From assembly GCA_030602705.1 (NCBI GenBank), contig JAUVZF010000003.1, positions 18,875 to 82,874 on the forward strand: a stretch of 64,000 bases of DNA, read 5' to 3'. Shown here in pieces: positions 48,001-56,203 of the stretch. The position numbers and the translations under genes are program-made. The stretch comes from Planctomycetota bacterium. GTDB taxonomy: Bacteria; Planctomycetota; Phycisphaerae; FEN-1346. Under the pieces are notes generated by a model. That model worked only from the letters and a program-made list of their open reading frames with translations, was not told the origin of the DNA and did not search any database. The first letter of the stretch is position 1; each line of letters begins with the position of its first letter.

Positions 48001-48541
48001 GGCTCAGGGTAAACTGCTGCGGGTCTTTGCCCTTCTTCTCGACCAGGAGTTTGTAACCGGCCTTGGCGTCGGAGACGATGCGCGCGGGCTCGGCGCCGAG
48101 CGTCGCCTTCGTCAGGGCGACGTCGCGCAGGCGGAGCAGGACCTCGTTCCAGCCCTGCTTGAGGACCTCAAACTTGATTGTGGCCTCGACCGTGACGACG
48201 TCCTTCGAGACGGTGACCACGCCGGAGACCTCGGTGATGAGGGCGTCGATGGGTGGCTTGGCCTCGGGCGGCGGTGCGGTCTTGTCGCGTGCGGCCTTCC
48301 AGAGTTCCTGGAACTTTTCGTAGGGCAGGAAGACGCCGCGGCCCTGTTTCTCGAAGACGTCGCGGAGTTTCTCATAGGGGATGTAGATGCTCTGTTCGCG
48401 GACGGCCTTCGCCTCCTCGGCGGAGAGAGGCTTCGCGGCCGGTTCCGCCGGCGCCGCGTGCACCGCCTCCACCATCGGCAGGAAGACGGCCATCGTCAAA
48501 ACCACAACCATCGGCCAGATTCGAGACGTTCGCATGGTCAT
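45026..48541 (-). CDS. Large envelope protein (1,171 aa), homologous to the modules of the downstream giant ORF
   Basis: Signal peptide; IYIPYEKLRDVFEKQGRGVFLPYEKFQELWKAARDK; C-terminal TM cluster; stop overlaps the next start (8 nt). Confidence 0.85.
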   Translation of the reverse strand: MTMRTSRIWPMVVVLTMAVFLPMVEAVHAAPAEPAAKPLSAEEAKAVREQSIYIPYEKLRDVFEKQGRGVFLPYEKFQELWKAARDKTAPPPEAKPPIDALITEVSGVVTVSKDVVTVEATIKFEVLKQGWNEVLLRLRDVALTKATLGAEPARIVSDAKAGYKLLVEKKGKDPQQFTLSLGFAKAYSKAPGQNSVSFESPQAPVSKWEVRIPESGVKVNIHPLLAATEVPPAAGAAAKETIVLAFVGAAPTVRIDWTPKAEGAKGLAALASVQIEQQTTIEEGVMRTRATLAYEISRAELASLQVEVPANQKVAGVFDPNVREWSVAAAGGVQKITVQLFEPAKKTQNLTLELEKFSAEQPPQVKVPVIKALGVGRQQGVVVVKVASGLRAEAVAHAGLLQLDAAELPKTLAKGKWDFSYRYAALPFDLTLGVEKVQPRILADSLVEAHLGTEALTVDLLTVYTVERAGVFRFEIDVPEGYDVRSVRGVAVGKAVRPAQVEAHHLEGPNKTRLVVNLSRKAMGKVALAVGLHKTLHEPDLLAPTGKAADIPLAIPRVAPDSVQRETGRLVVYAPESLRVNPDKPTGLRTVTFQEATKDMRRTQRGGERPVLAFAYTEEPASLALAAERRKPHVTVRQLLVARIDSGVVKYSAAFFYDVLYSGVKNLRLDVPQDLAGDIRVTPLTIRHETVAEKPDDLADGYVAWQLTGDAEFMGSVRVTLTWEKKIEKLDVGKSVNLEIPRLIPRGIDRAWGQIVLAKAETIDVQRAEGEDKVKGLRPIDPQHDLMPGAAVKAAARAFEFHEDWALTVVATMYKLEDIKHTAIERALVRMVVTRSDLISVQALYRARSARQRLRVRLPADFHEFDRDPLRINGRPVSLEHSGDRTTFFVPLVSLTPEKPFLLELRYTVKGAGLTLDCPVFPEEPAVQKVYVAAWLPSEWDYLGYTGPWTDENVWDFRGGDLTWLPVAGRRDTSLINWVREGLKTEGGAEGSFQTDGRPYLFSTLRPQEPPEGSLHLAAWDSTYLAIAVFVVILAVGVALLLTPWTTRCIAVGAFIALMVLLGVFAPTFAPQVADGVMAAAVSIVAVIWLLWYLLWTRPRDPRIGQRKKARRAAREAALARAMAAAQQAGTPAAKATPAKPPAENVAQPAEEGRPPPQDNDDDKEGGDDDA

Positions 48542-48970
48542 GCCCTCGGTAATGGGTCCCTAGAGTGCTTCGGTATCGGACGTGCGCCCTCGCCGCCGGC
48601 GCGGCGAAGACGCGCATGCGCTTTCCTGAATAGACGCACCTTGCCACATGGGGTTCCGCGCATTTTCCGGCCTCCCTATGGCGCTCGCCGGCGAAAAGCC
48701 CGCTGCCGGCGAGGCGCGGACGGTCTGGCACACTGTCTCTCTCGTCCTGTTGTACACCAATCGTTGACTCGACGGTGTAAACGGTTTGTAACTTACGGGA
48801 CGATGGTGATGTGCGCTAAGCCCTCGACCTTCAGAATCAGATTGCCGGCCGGGAGGTACTCGTGGGGCTCGGACACCGCCACGTCCTTGCCGCACGGCGA
48901 CCCGCCACTTCGCCGCTCCGCCGCCACGGGTTCCTTGCGTCGAGCCGGATGGTACGGTAGCCTGTGGCGT

Positions 48971-51763
48971 ATGGCACACGGGCGCCAACACCCGGAAACG
49001 AGATGCATGTGCCGCCTCTTGGCGATGGTCGTCTGCCTGGCGGTTGCGTGCGCGACAGCGCTCGGGGCCGAGGCGCAAACGCCGGCACGAGATGCCCTGA
49101 CCTGGACCGACCTGCCGCCACTGCCGCCCGCGCCGGGGCAGCAGACCCAACCCGGCGTGGCCGGCCCGTTCGTCGGTGTGGACTGCGGCAGGCTCATCGT
49201 TGCGGGCGGCGCGAACTTCCCCGACGCGCCGCCGTGGCGCGGCGGCAAGAAGGTCTGGTGGGCCAACGCCTTCGTCCTCGAACCCGCTCGCGACAGCACC
49301 TACGAATGGCGCACCAACGAGCATTGCAAACTGCCGCGGCCGTTGGCTTACGGCGCATCGGTCACCACAAAGCACGGCATACTTTGCATCGGGGGATGCG
49401 ACGCCCAGCGGTGCTACACCGAGACGGTGCTGGTCACGTACGATGCGGCCGAGCAGCGCCTTGTCCATCGTCCGCTTCCGTCCCTTCCCCGTCCGCTGGC
49501 CTTCATGGCGGCCGCCAAGGTCGGCGACGCCATCTACGTTGCCGGCGGGCAGGAGACGATGACCGACGCCCGGGCGATGAAACATTTCTGGCGGCTGGAC
49601 CTGTCGCGGTTCGATCCGAAAGAGACCGACCAGAACCCGGACTTTGCGTGGGAGAAACTCGACCCCTGGCCCGGACCGCCGCGCGTCCTCCCGGTGGCTG
49701 CCGCGCAGAGCGACGGGGCGACCGACTGCTTCTACCTCTTCAGCGGTCGAAACATCGCCCCCGGCGCCGAGACCCAGGTCCTGACCGACGCTTACCGGTA
49801 CAACCCCAAGACCGGTACGTGGACGCGTCTGGCCGACGTTGCCCCCCAAGGCGAACCGCCGCGCTCGATCATGGCGGCCACGGCCATCGCCTCGGGCGCG
49901 GGTCACATCCTGGTGTTCGGCGGCGCCGACGGGAAACGGTTCCTCGAACTCGAGCGCCTCGGACGCCGGGCGGACGAAGCAACGGATCGCCGAGACGCCG
50001 CCGAAGCCGATGCGCTCACCAGGCGGCAGAACCGCATCCTCGACAACCATCCCGGTTTCAGCCGCGCTCTTCTCGCCTACCACACGATCACCGACACGTG
50101 GACCCGCGTCGGCCGGTTCCCGGGCGCCTGCCCCGTGACGACGACTGCCGTCGCGCTCGGCGACTCGATTCTCATCCCCAGCGGCGAGGTCCGGCCCGGC
50201 GTGCGCACGCCGAAGGTCTGGAAGGCCGACCCGCCGCCGGCCCGGTCGTTCGGATGGATCAACTACGCGGTGCTGGGCGTGTACCTGGCCGCCCTGGTGG
50301 CGATGGGCGTGCACTTCTCGCGGCGCGAAAAGACGACCGACGACTTCTTCAAAGCCGGCGGCCGCATCCCGTGGTGGGCGGCGGGTCTCAGCATCTACGG
50401 CACGCAACTGAGTGCCATCACGTTCATGGCCATCCCCGCCAAGACCTTCGCCACCGACTGGCGATACTTCATGGGGAACATGGCCATCGTCATGGTCGCG
50501 CCGCTGATCATCTTCCTGATTCTGCCGTTCTTCCGCCGCCTGAACGTGACCACGGCGTACGAGTACCTGGAGAAACGTTTCAACGTGGCGGCCCGTCTGT
50601 TCGGCAGCGTGATGTTCATGCTGCTGCAACTGGGGCGGATCGGGATCATTCTGTTCCTGCCGTCGATCGCCCTGAGCATCGTGACGGGCATCGACGTGCG
50701 GGTCTGCATCGTCGTGATGGCCGTCCTGAGCATCACCTACACGGTACTCGGCGGTATCGAGGCGGTCATCTGGACCGATGTCCTCCAGGTGGTCGTCCTG
50801 CTCGGCGGCGCAGGGCTGTCGCTGATGCTGATGCTCGCGCACATTCCGGGCGGTTTCGGCGGCATGATCGACATCGCCCGGGAGGCCGGCAAGTTTCACA
50901 CCTTCGACTTCCGGTTCGACCTCCAGACGCCGACCTTCTGGGTCGTCCTGCTCGGCGGACTGGCTGCCAACTTCATCTCGTACGGCAGCGACCAGACCGT
51001 CATCCAGCGGTACCTGACCACCAAGGACGAGAAGGCCGCAGGCCGCGGCATCTGGACCAACGCCGTCCTGTGCATCCCCGGCTCGATGCTCTTCTTCGGC
51101 CTGGGCGCGGCCCTGTACGTATTCTTCAAGACGCGCCCGGACCTGATGAACCCGACGCTCGCCAACGCCGACGCCGTCTTTCCGTGGTACATCGTGACGC
51201 AGTTGCCGACGGGCGTGGCGGGCCTGCTGATTGCTGCCCTGTTCGCGGCGGCGATGTCGAGCCTCGATTCGAGCATGAACTCGGTCGCCACCGCCGTCAC
51301 CACGGATTTCTACCGCCGCTTCAAGCCGGACGCGAAGGACCGCACCTGCCTCGCCCTGGCCCGATGGGTCACGGTCGTCGTGGGGCTGGCCGGGATGGGC
51401 CTTGCGCTGCTCATGACGGGCTGGGACATCAAGAGCCTGTGGGACGAGTTCAGCAAGGTTCTCGGCCTGTTCGCCGGCGGACTGGGCGGCCTGTTTCTAC
51501 TGGGCATCTTCAGCCGCCGGGCGCACGGCATCGGAGCGCTGGTGGGCCTGGCGGCCAGCGCCGCCGTCCAGTTCGCCGTCAGTTGGACGGGCATCGTGTA
51601 CCTGTTGCTGTACAGTTTCACTGGCGTGGTAACGTGTGTCGTGGTCGGATACGTCGCGAGCCTCATCATTCCTGTCAGGTTGGCGAGGGTCTGGTGGCTG
51701 AGGCAGGGGCCGATTGACGGTCTGACGCTTCACACGCTCCGCAAGAAGGACGAGGACGGGTGA
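48971..51763 (+). CDS. Fusion: kelch-type sialate mutarotase-like (NanM-like) domain + sodium:solute symporter
   Basis: Signal peptide; kelch-like repeats IVAGGANFPDAPPWRGGKKVWWANAFVLEP, GILCIGGCD, IYVAGGQE, ILVFGGADGKRF; then GWINYAVLGVYLAALVAMGVHFSRREKTTDDFFKAGGRIPWWAAGLSIYGTQLSAITFMAIPAK. Confidence 0.9.
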   Translation: MAHGRQHPETRCMCRLLAMVVCLAVACATALGAEAQTPARDALTWTDLPPLPPAPGQQTQPGVAGPFVGVDCGRLIVAGGANFPDAPPWRGGKKVWWANAFVLEPARDSTYEWRTNEHCKLPRPLAYGASVTTKHGILCIGGCDAQRCYTETVLVTYDAAEQRLVHRPLPSLPRPLAFMAAAKVGDAIYVAGGQETMTDARAMKHFWRLDLSRFDPKETDQNPDFAWEKLDPWPGPPRVLPVAAAQSDGATDCFYLFSGRNIAPGAETQVLTDAYRYNPKTGTWTRLADVAPQGEPPRSIMAATAIASGAGHILVFGGADGKRFLELERLGRRADEATDRRDAAEADALTRRQNRILDNHPGFSRALLAYHTITDTWTRVGRFPGACPVTTTAVALGDSILIPSGEVRPGVRTPKVWKADPPPARSFGWINYAVLGVYLAALVAMGVHFSRREKTTDDFFKAGGRIPWWAAGLSIYGTQLSAITFMAIPAKTFATDWRYFMGNMAIVMVAPLIIFLILPFFRRLNVTTAYEYLEKRFNVAARLFGSVMFMLLQLGRIGIILFLPSIALSIVTGIDVRVCIVVMAVLSITYTVLGGIEAVIWTDVLQVVVLLGGAGLSLMLMLAHIPGGFGGMIDIAREAGKFHTFDFRFDLQTPTFWVVLLGGLAANFISYGSDQTVIQRYLTTKDEKAAGRGIWTNAVLCIPGSMLFFGLGAALYVFFKTRPDLMNPTLANADAVFPWYIVTQLPTGVAGLLIAALFAAAMSSLDSSMNSVATAVTTDFYRRFKPDAKDRTCLALARWVTVVVGLAGMGLALLMTGWDIKSLWDEFSKVLGLFAGGLGGLFLLGIFSRRAHGIGALVGLAASAAVQFAVSWTGIVYLLLYSFTGVVTCVVVGYVASLIIPVRLARVWWLRQGPIDGLTLHTLRKKDEDG

Positions 51764-51779
51764 GGAAGGAGTCTGTGCC

Positions 51780-52697
51780 ATGACAGAGCACATCGAAGGG
51801 CTGATTGCGGCGCCGTTTACGCCGATGGGTGAAGACGGCGGCGTGAACCTCGCTGCCGTCGAACCGTACGCCGACCTGCTGGCGCGAAACGGCGTGGCGG
51901 GTGTGTTCGCGTGCGGCACGACCGGCGAAAGTTTGTTGCTGACGGTCGCCGAGCGGATGGATATTGCCAAGCGCTGGACGGACGTGGCGGCCGAGGGGTT
52001 CAAGGTCATCATCCACGTCGGGCACAACAGTCTGGCCGAGTCCAAAGCGCTCGCTGCCCACGCGGCCGAGATCCGCGCCTATGGCATCGGCGCGATGGGG
52101 CCGTGTTTCTTCAAGCCGCAGACCATCGAGGACCTGGTGGCGTTTTGCGCCCAGGTTGCGGCGGCGGCGCCCGCGCTGCCCTTCTACTATTACCACATCC
52201 CCGGGATGACCGGCGTCGAGTTCCCGATGGCCGACTTCCTGGAAACCGCGACCGAGGCCATCCCGACCCTCGCCGGCATCAAGTACACGTGGGAAGACCT
52301 CGTGGACTTCGGACGGTGCCTCAACGTCGGGGACGGGCGGTTCGACCTTCTCTACGGCCGCGACGAAACGCTGCTCGCCGGCCTGGCGATCGGCGCGCGC
52401 GGCGCGGTCGGCAGCACGTTCAACTTTGCGGCCCCGCTGTATCGGCGGCTCATGGAGGCGTTTGAGGCGGGCGACCTTGACACGGCCCGCGACCTTCAGC
52501 GCAAGTCCCGCGAGATGATACACCTGCTGTACCGCACGGCCGGTTCGTTCCTGCCGGCCGCCAAGGCCGTCATGAAGATGGTCGGCCTGGACTGCGGCCC
52601 GGTTCGCCTGCCGATGCGAAACCTGACGCCGGAGGAGGCCAAGCACGTGCGGGCCGAACTCCAACGCCTTGGCTTCGATGAATACTGCGCGAAATAG
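51780..52697 (+). CDS. nanA: N-acetylneuraminate lyase / dihydrodipicolinate synthase family aldolase
   Basis: GLIAAPFTPMGEDGGVN; GVFACGTTGESLLLTVAER; FYYYHIPGMTGV; LAGIKYTWEDL (Schiff-base Lys). Confidence 0.85.
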   Translation: MTEHIEGLIAAPFTPMGEDGGVNLAAVEPYADLLARNGVAGVFACGTTGESLLLTVAERMDIAKRWTDVAAEGFKVIIHVGHNSLAESKALAAHAAEIRAYGIGAMGPCFFKPQTIEDLVAFCAQVAAAAPALPFYYYHIPGMTGVEFPMADFLETATEAIPTLAGIKYTWEDLVDFGRCLNVGDGRFDLLYGRDETLLAGLAIGARGAVGSTFNFAAPLYRRLMEAFEAGDLDTARDLQRKSREMIHLLYRTAGSFLPAAKAVMKMVGLDCGPVRLPMRNLTPEEAKHVRAELQRLGFDEYCAK

Positions 52698-52861
52698 GAG
52701 CCGTCTACCCGGCCCGAACTGATTTGACTCGTCGCCGAGAAGCGATGCCCTATGACTCTTGACTGTGCCTTTCTTTCCCTTATGCTGAGTCATCGCCGGG
52801 GGCCGCCCAAGAGGGTGGACGACAGGTTCCGTATCCCCAACTCCCGTTTGGAAAGGAGAGC

Positions 52862-54154
52862 GTGATGAAACGCGAAGCATTGATTCTCGGTGTCGTGTGC
52901 GTGGTGTTGGCTCCGTTGTCGGCGGCCATGGGGGCAGAAGAGGCGATCGAACCAACGGAGAAGACCGTGCTGTTCGACGGCAAGACCTTCGACGGTTGGG
53001 TCCGCCATCTGCGAGGCGAAGGCAAGGTGGATGAGACCTGGACCATCAAAGCCGGAGGCATCCTGGCCTGCACCGGTAAGCCGACCGGCTACATCCGCAC
53101 CGCCAAGGCCTACAGGAACTACAAGGTCCGCGTCGAGTATCGCTGGCCCGGCCGCACCGGGAACAACGGCATCCTTGTCCACATGGTCGGCGAAGACCGC
53201 GTCTGGCCCAAGAGCCTCGAATGCCAGGGCATGTTCCGCAACCAGGGCGACTTTTTCGAAATCGGCGGCGTCGAGTTCAACGAGCACACCAGCGGCGGCC
53301 ATCGCGTCGGGGGCCGAAGGGTCGCCAAGTACGACGCCCACAACGAAAAGGAGCCCGGCCAGTGGAACGTCTACGAGGTCTGGTGCGTCGGCGACACCGT
53401 CCGGCCGTACGTCAACGGCAAACTTATGAACGAGGCGACCGCCTGTTCCCTGAGCGGCGGCAAGATCTGTTTTCAGAGCGAAGGTGCGCCCATTGAGTTC
53501 CGCAACATCACCATCGAGCCCGCAAGCGACAAGAACAAGCCCTGGCCCGTTGTCCCCACCAGGAAAATCGTCCTTTTCAACGGCAAGGACCTCAGCGGTT
53601 GGGTCCGCTTCATCCCGAACGACCGGCGCGGCCCCGACAAGAAATGGATGGTGGACAAGGCCTGGAGCGTCCGCGACGGCATCATCCGCTGCGAAGGCAA
53701 ACCCAACGGATACATCCGCACCTGCGAGGAGTACGCAAACTACAAACTGCACGTGGAATGGCGATGGGCCGAGAAGCCCACGAACAGCGGCGTGCTGCTT
53801 CACCGCGCGGGTATCGACAGGGTCTGGCCCAAGTGCATCGAGGCTCAACTCATGCACCAGAATGCCGGAGACTTCTGGCTGCTGAGCCACTCGACGATCA
53901 AGGTGGATGGAAAGCAGATCGGGCCCAAAGCCTACGCCAACGTCAAGAAGAAGAACCCCTCAAACGAGAAACCCGCCGGCCAGTGGAACACCTACGACAT
54001 CATCTGCGACGGCGGCACGGTCAACCTCACCGTCAACGGCCAGATTCAGAACGAGGGCACAGACGCCAACCCGTCCAGCGGTGCCATCTGCCTACAGAGC
54101 GAAGGCAGCCCCATCGAGTTCCGGAACATCTATCTGGAGCCGCTCGACAAATAA
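52862..54154 (+). CDS. Secreted protein with two tandem DUF1080 (3-keto-disaccharide hydrolase-like) domains
   Basis: Signal peptide; VLFDGKTFDGWVRHL...NNGILVHMVGEDRVWPKSLECQ and VLFNGKDLSGWVRFI...NSGVLLHRAGIDRVWPKCIEAQ; both end ICFQSEGAPIEFRNI / ICLQSEGSPIEFRNI. Confidence 0.9.
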   Translation: MMKREALILGVVCVVLAPLSAAMGAEEAIEPTEKTVLFDGKTFDGWVRHLRGEGKVDETWTIKAGGILACTGKPTGYIRTAKAYRNYKVRVEYRWPGRTGNNGILVHMVGEDRVWPKSLECQGMFRNQGDFFEIGGVEFNEHTSGGHRVGGRRVAKYDAHNEKEPGQWNVYEVWCVGDTVRPYVNGKLMNEATACSLSGGKICFQSEGAPIEFRNITIEPASDKNKPWPVVPTRKIVLFNGKDLSGWVRFIPNDRRGPDKKWMVDKAWSVRDGIIRCEGKPNGYIRTCEEYANYKLHVEWRWAEKPTNSGVLLHRAGIDRVWPKCIEAQLMHQNAGDFWLLSHSTIKVDGKQIGPKAYANVKKKNPSNEKPAGQWNTYDIICDGGTVNLTVNGQIQNEGTDANPSSGAICLQSEGSPIEFRNIYLEPLDK

Positions 54155-54197
54155 GCGCACCTGAGAGCCTGCCCGCACAAGTTACCAGAGGGCTTCC

Positions 54198-54267
54198 GCG
54201 TGGTGGCCTTCCCAGGCCACCACGCATGATTTGGAGCGTCTCGCGGCGGCCTAGGAAGGCCGCCGCG
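54198..54267. repeat. Two adjacent hairpins: GCGTGGTGGCCT-TCCC-AGGCCACCACGC and CGCGGCGGCCT-AGGA-AGGCCGCCGCG
   Basis: Perfect 12-bp (54198-54225) and 11-bp (54242-54267) stems in the intergenic region between convergent genes. Confidence 0.85.
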
Positions 54268-54367
54268 CGGTTCGTGCAACAGACACCTGAGGGCACTTTG
54301 TCAACTTCCGTGAGCAGGCGTCTGGACGCTTACGGGAGCGCCCCGCCGCATCCTGGCGACCGTGGTT

Positions 54368-55276
54368 CTACTCCAGGTACTGGCCACGGATGAGGCGCAC
54401 GATGATGGGGGCGAAGATGACGAGGACGACGGCGATGAGGATGAGCATGGACGGAATGAGCATCTTGACGGCGGCCTCTCCGGCTCGCCTCTCGGCCTTC
54501 ATGCTGCGGCGCATCCGCAGGAGGTTTGCCTGGAGTTTGAGGACATCGGCCAGCGGCGTGCCGAGTTGCTCGGCCTGAAGGACGGCCGAAATGATGCCGT
54601 CGAGGCCGTCCACGTTGATGCGTTGGCCCAGATGGGTGAGGGCGTCCTGGCGGCTGCGGCCGAAATCGATCTCCCGGATCATCATGCCGAACTCCTGGTT
54701 CAGCGGTTCCTCCGGGTCGTCGCGGATAACGGCGTTGGCGGCCTCGTAAAACGTCGCGCCGGCGTCCATCGCCATGGCAATCAGGTCGAGCGTGTACGGC
54801 AGGCGCTTGGCAATCATACGCAGACGGGCCAAGGCCCGCTCGCGAAGCAGCAGGTACGCCGCGAAGAACCCCACGGTAAAACCGACCGCCAAGTAGCCCA
54901 GCAGGGCCAGAAGCGAGAGGTACCCCAGCATCGCCCAGACCCCCCACCACAGCGCGATGGCCCCGATCAGGCCCCACACCGTGCAGATGACCAGGTACTC
55001 GTCCGACGTGTATTGGTTCGGATTGCCGAGGGCCAGAAGCAGTTTCAGGATGTGCCGCTTCAGACCCGGCATGTTCAGCCGCCGAACCACGTGGTAGATG
55101 GGAACCAGGAACGGCCGCATGAAAGCGCTCTCGAAGATGGTGTCGCGATCGATGTTGTCCACCTCGATCCGGAATGCGGATGCATCCTCCGTCTCGATCG
55201 GCGTGCGGAACAGCGCAGAGACGAACAGAAACACCGACGCGAACACCAGCAGGTTGATGATGACGATCAGAATCAC
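54368..55276 (-). CDS. tadC: Type II secretion system F family protein (TadC-like)
   Basis: YTLDLIAMAMDAGATFYEAANAVIRD; EFGMMIREIDFGRSRQDALTHLGQRI; QAEQLGTPLADVLKLQA. Confidence 0.88.
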   Translation of the reverse strand: MILIVIINLLVFASVFLFVSALFRTPIETEDASAFRIEVDNIDRDTIFESAFMRPFLVPIYHVVRRLNMPGLKRHILKLLLALGNPNQYTSDEYLVICTVWGLIGAIALWWGVWAMLGYLSLLALLGYLAVGFTVGFFAAYLLLRERALARLRMIAKRLPYTLDLIAMAMDAGATFYEAANAVIRDDPEEPLNQEFGMMIREIDFGRSRQDALTHLGQRINVDGLDGIISAVLQAEQLGTPLADVLKLQANLLRMRRSMKAERRAGEAAVKMLIPSMLILIAVVLVIFAPIIVRLIRGQYLE

Positions 55277-55300
55277 GTCGTGCGTCTCCCTCGGTGCGGC

Positions 55301-56200
55301 CTAGATCTCGAACGTCACGATCTTGCGAATCCAGAGGAACCCGACAAGGTTCAGGAAAATGGCAATCACGAGCAGGAGCATTCCGTACTCGTCATTGAAG
55401 AGCGCCTCCACCCAGGTCGGCTCGATCATATAGTAGATGCCCGCGACGACCAGGGGCATGAGCCCCATCATGATGGCGCTCATCTTGTTCTCGGCCGTTA
55501 GCGCCCTGACTTTTTCTTCGAGCCGAATGATCTCGCGGAGCGACTCGCCGAGCCGGTCGAGCGTCTCGGGCAGGTTCCCGCCGCGAATGCGTGCGGTCTC
55601 CATTGCGGCAAACAGGAGTTGGTAGTGGTGCAACTTCAGCCGGGCCGACGCCCGCCGCATGACCTCATCGACGCTGGTGCCGTGCTCGAACTCTCGGAGC
55701 ATGAGGCCGAACTCCTGGCTGATGGGCGGCTCGGTGTTGTCCTCGATCAATTTCATCGATTGAACCAGGTTCAGCCCGGCTCGCATGCCGTTGGCCAGGG
55801 TCACCAGGCCGTCGATCAGTTGCTCGTTGAGTTTGTCGCGCCTGCGCCGCTGGAGGACGAAGATGACGAGGCGCGGCATCCAGTAGCCCAGAACCATGCC
55901 GACGCCGAAGGTGATGATGACGCCGAGTACTCCCGCCTCGGCGTGGTTGGCAAGCAGCGCGAGGATGAGGCCCGCGACAAGCGCCCCGGCAAACATGACG
56001 TAGGTCAGTTGGCGCGGCGTGACGTCGAACAGGAACAACTCGACCAGCGCGCCGTGGAAGTCCTCCTCCTGCTTGCGGATGAGCGTGCGAAGCGGCAGCC
56101 GCAGCGAGATGACGGCGCAGAACGCCGCAAACATCGCCAGCAGGGTCGCCCCGCCGCGATACAGCAGCACATCCTGAGCCAGTGGAACGAGGTCGGTCAT
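55301..56200 (-). CDS. tadB: Type II secretion system F family protein (TadB-like)
   Basis: QLIDGLVTLANGMRAGLNLVQSMKLI; SQEFGLMLREFEHGTSVDEVMRRASARL; GGNLPETLDRL. Confidence 0.88.
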   Translation of the reverse strand: MTDLVPLAQDVLLYRGGATLLAMFAAFCAVISLRLPLRTLIRKQEEDFHGALVELFLFDVTPRQLTYVMFAGALVAGLILALLANHAEAGVLGVIITFGVGMVLGYWMPRLVIFVLQRRRRDKLNEQLIDGLVTLANGMRAGLNLVQSMKLIEDNTEPPISQEFGLMLREFEHGTSVDEVMRRASARLKLHHYQLLFAAMETARIRGGNLPETLDRLGESLREIIRLEEKVRALTAENKMSAIMMGLMPLVVAGIYYMIEPTWVEALFNDEYGMLLLVIAIFLNLVGFLWIRKIVTFEI

Positions 56201-56203
56201 GGT

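Noticed and set aside
46079-48970. Upstream part of the 1,894-codon plus-strand ORF
   Set aside because: Antisense to the 1,171-aa gene; the real kelch-SSS protein starts near 48971 with a signal peptide.
48964-51717. 917-codon plus-strand ORF overlapping the kelch-SSS gene
   Set aside because: Other-frame shadow, extremely Arg-rich, no recognisable motifs.
52700-52860. TGACTCT/TGACTGT-like near-repeats in the nanA-DUF1080 gap
   Set aside because: Too few and too degenerate to call a sixth 7-bp array.
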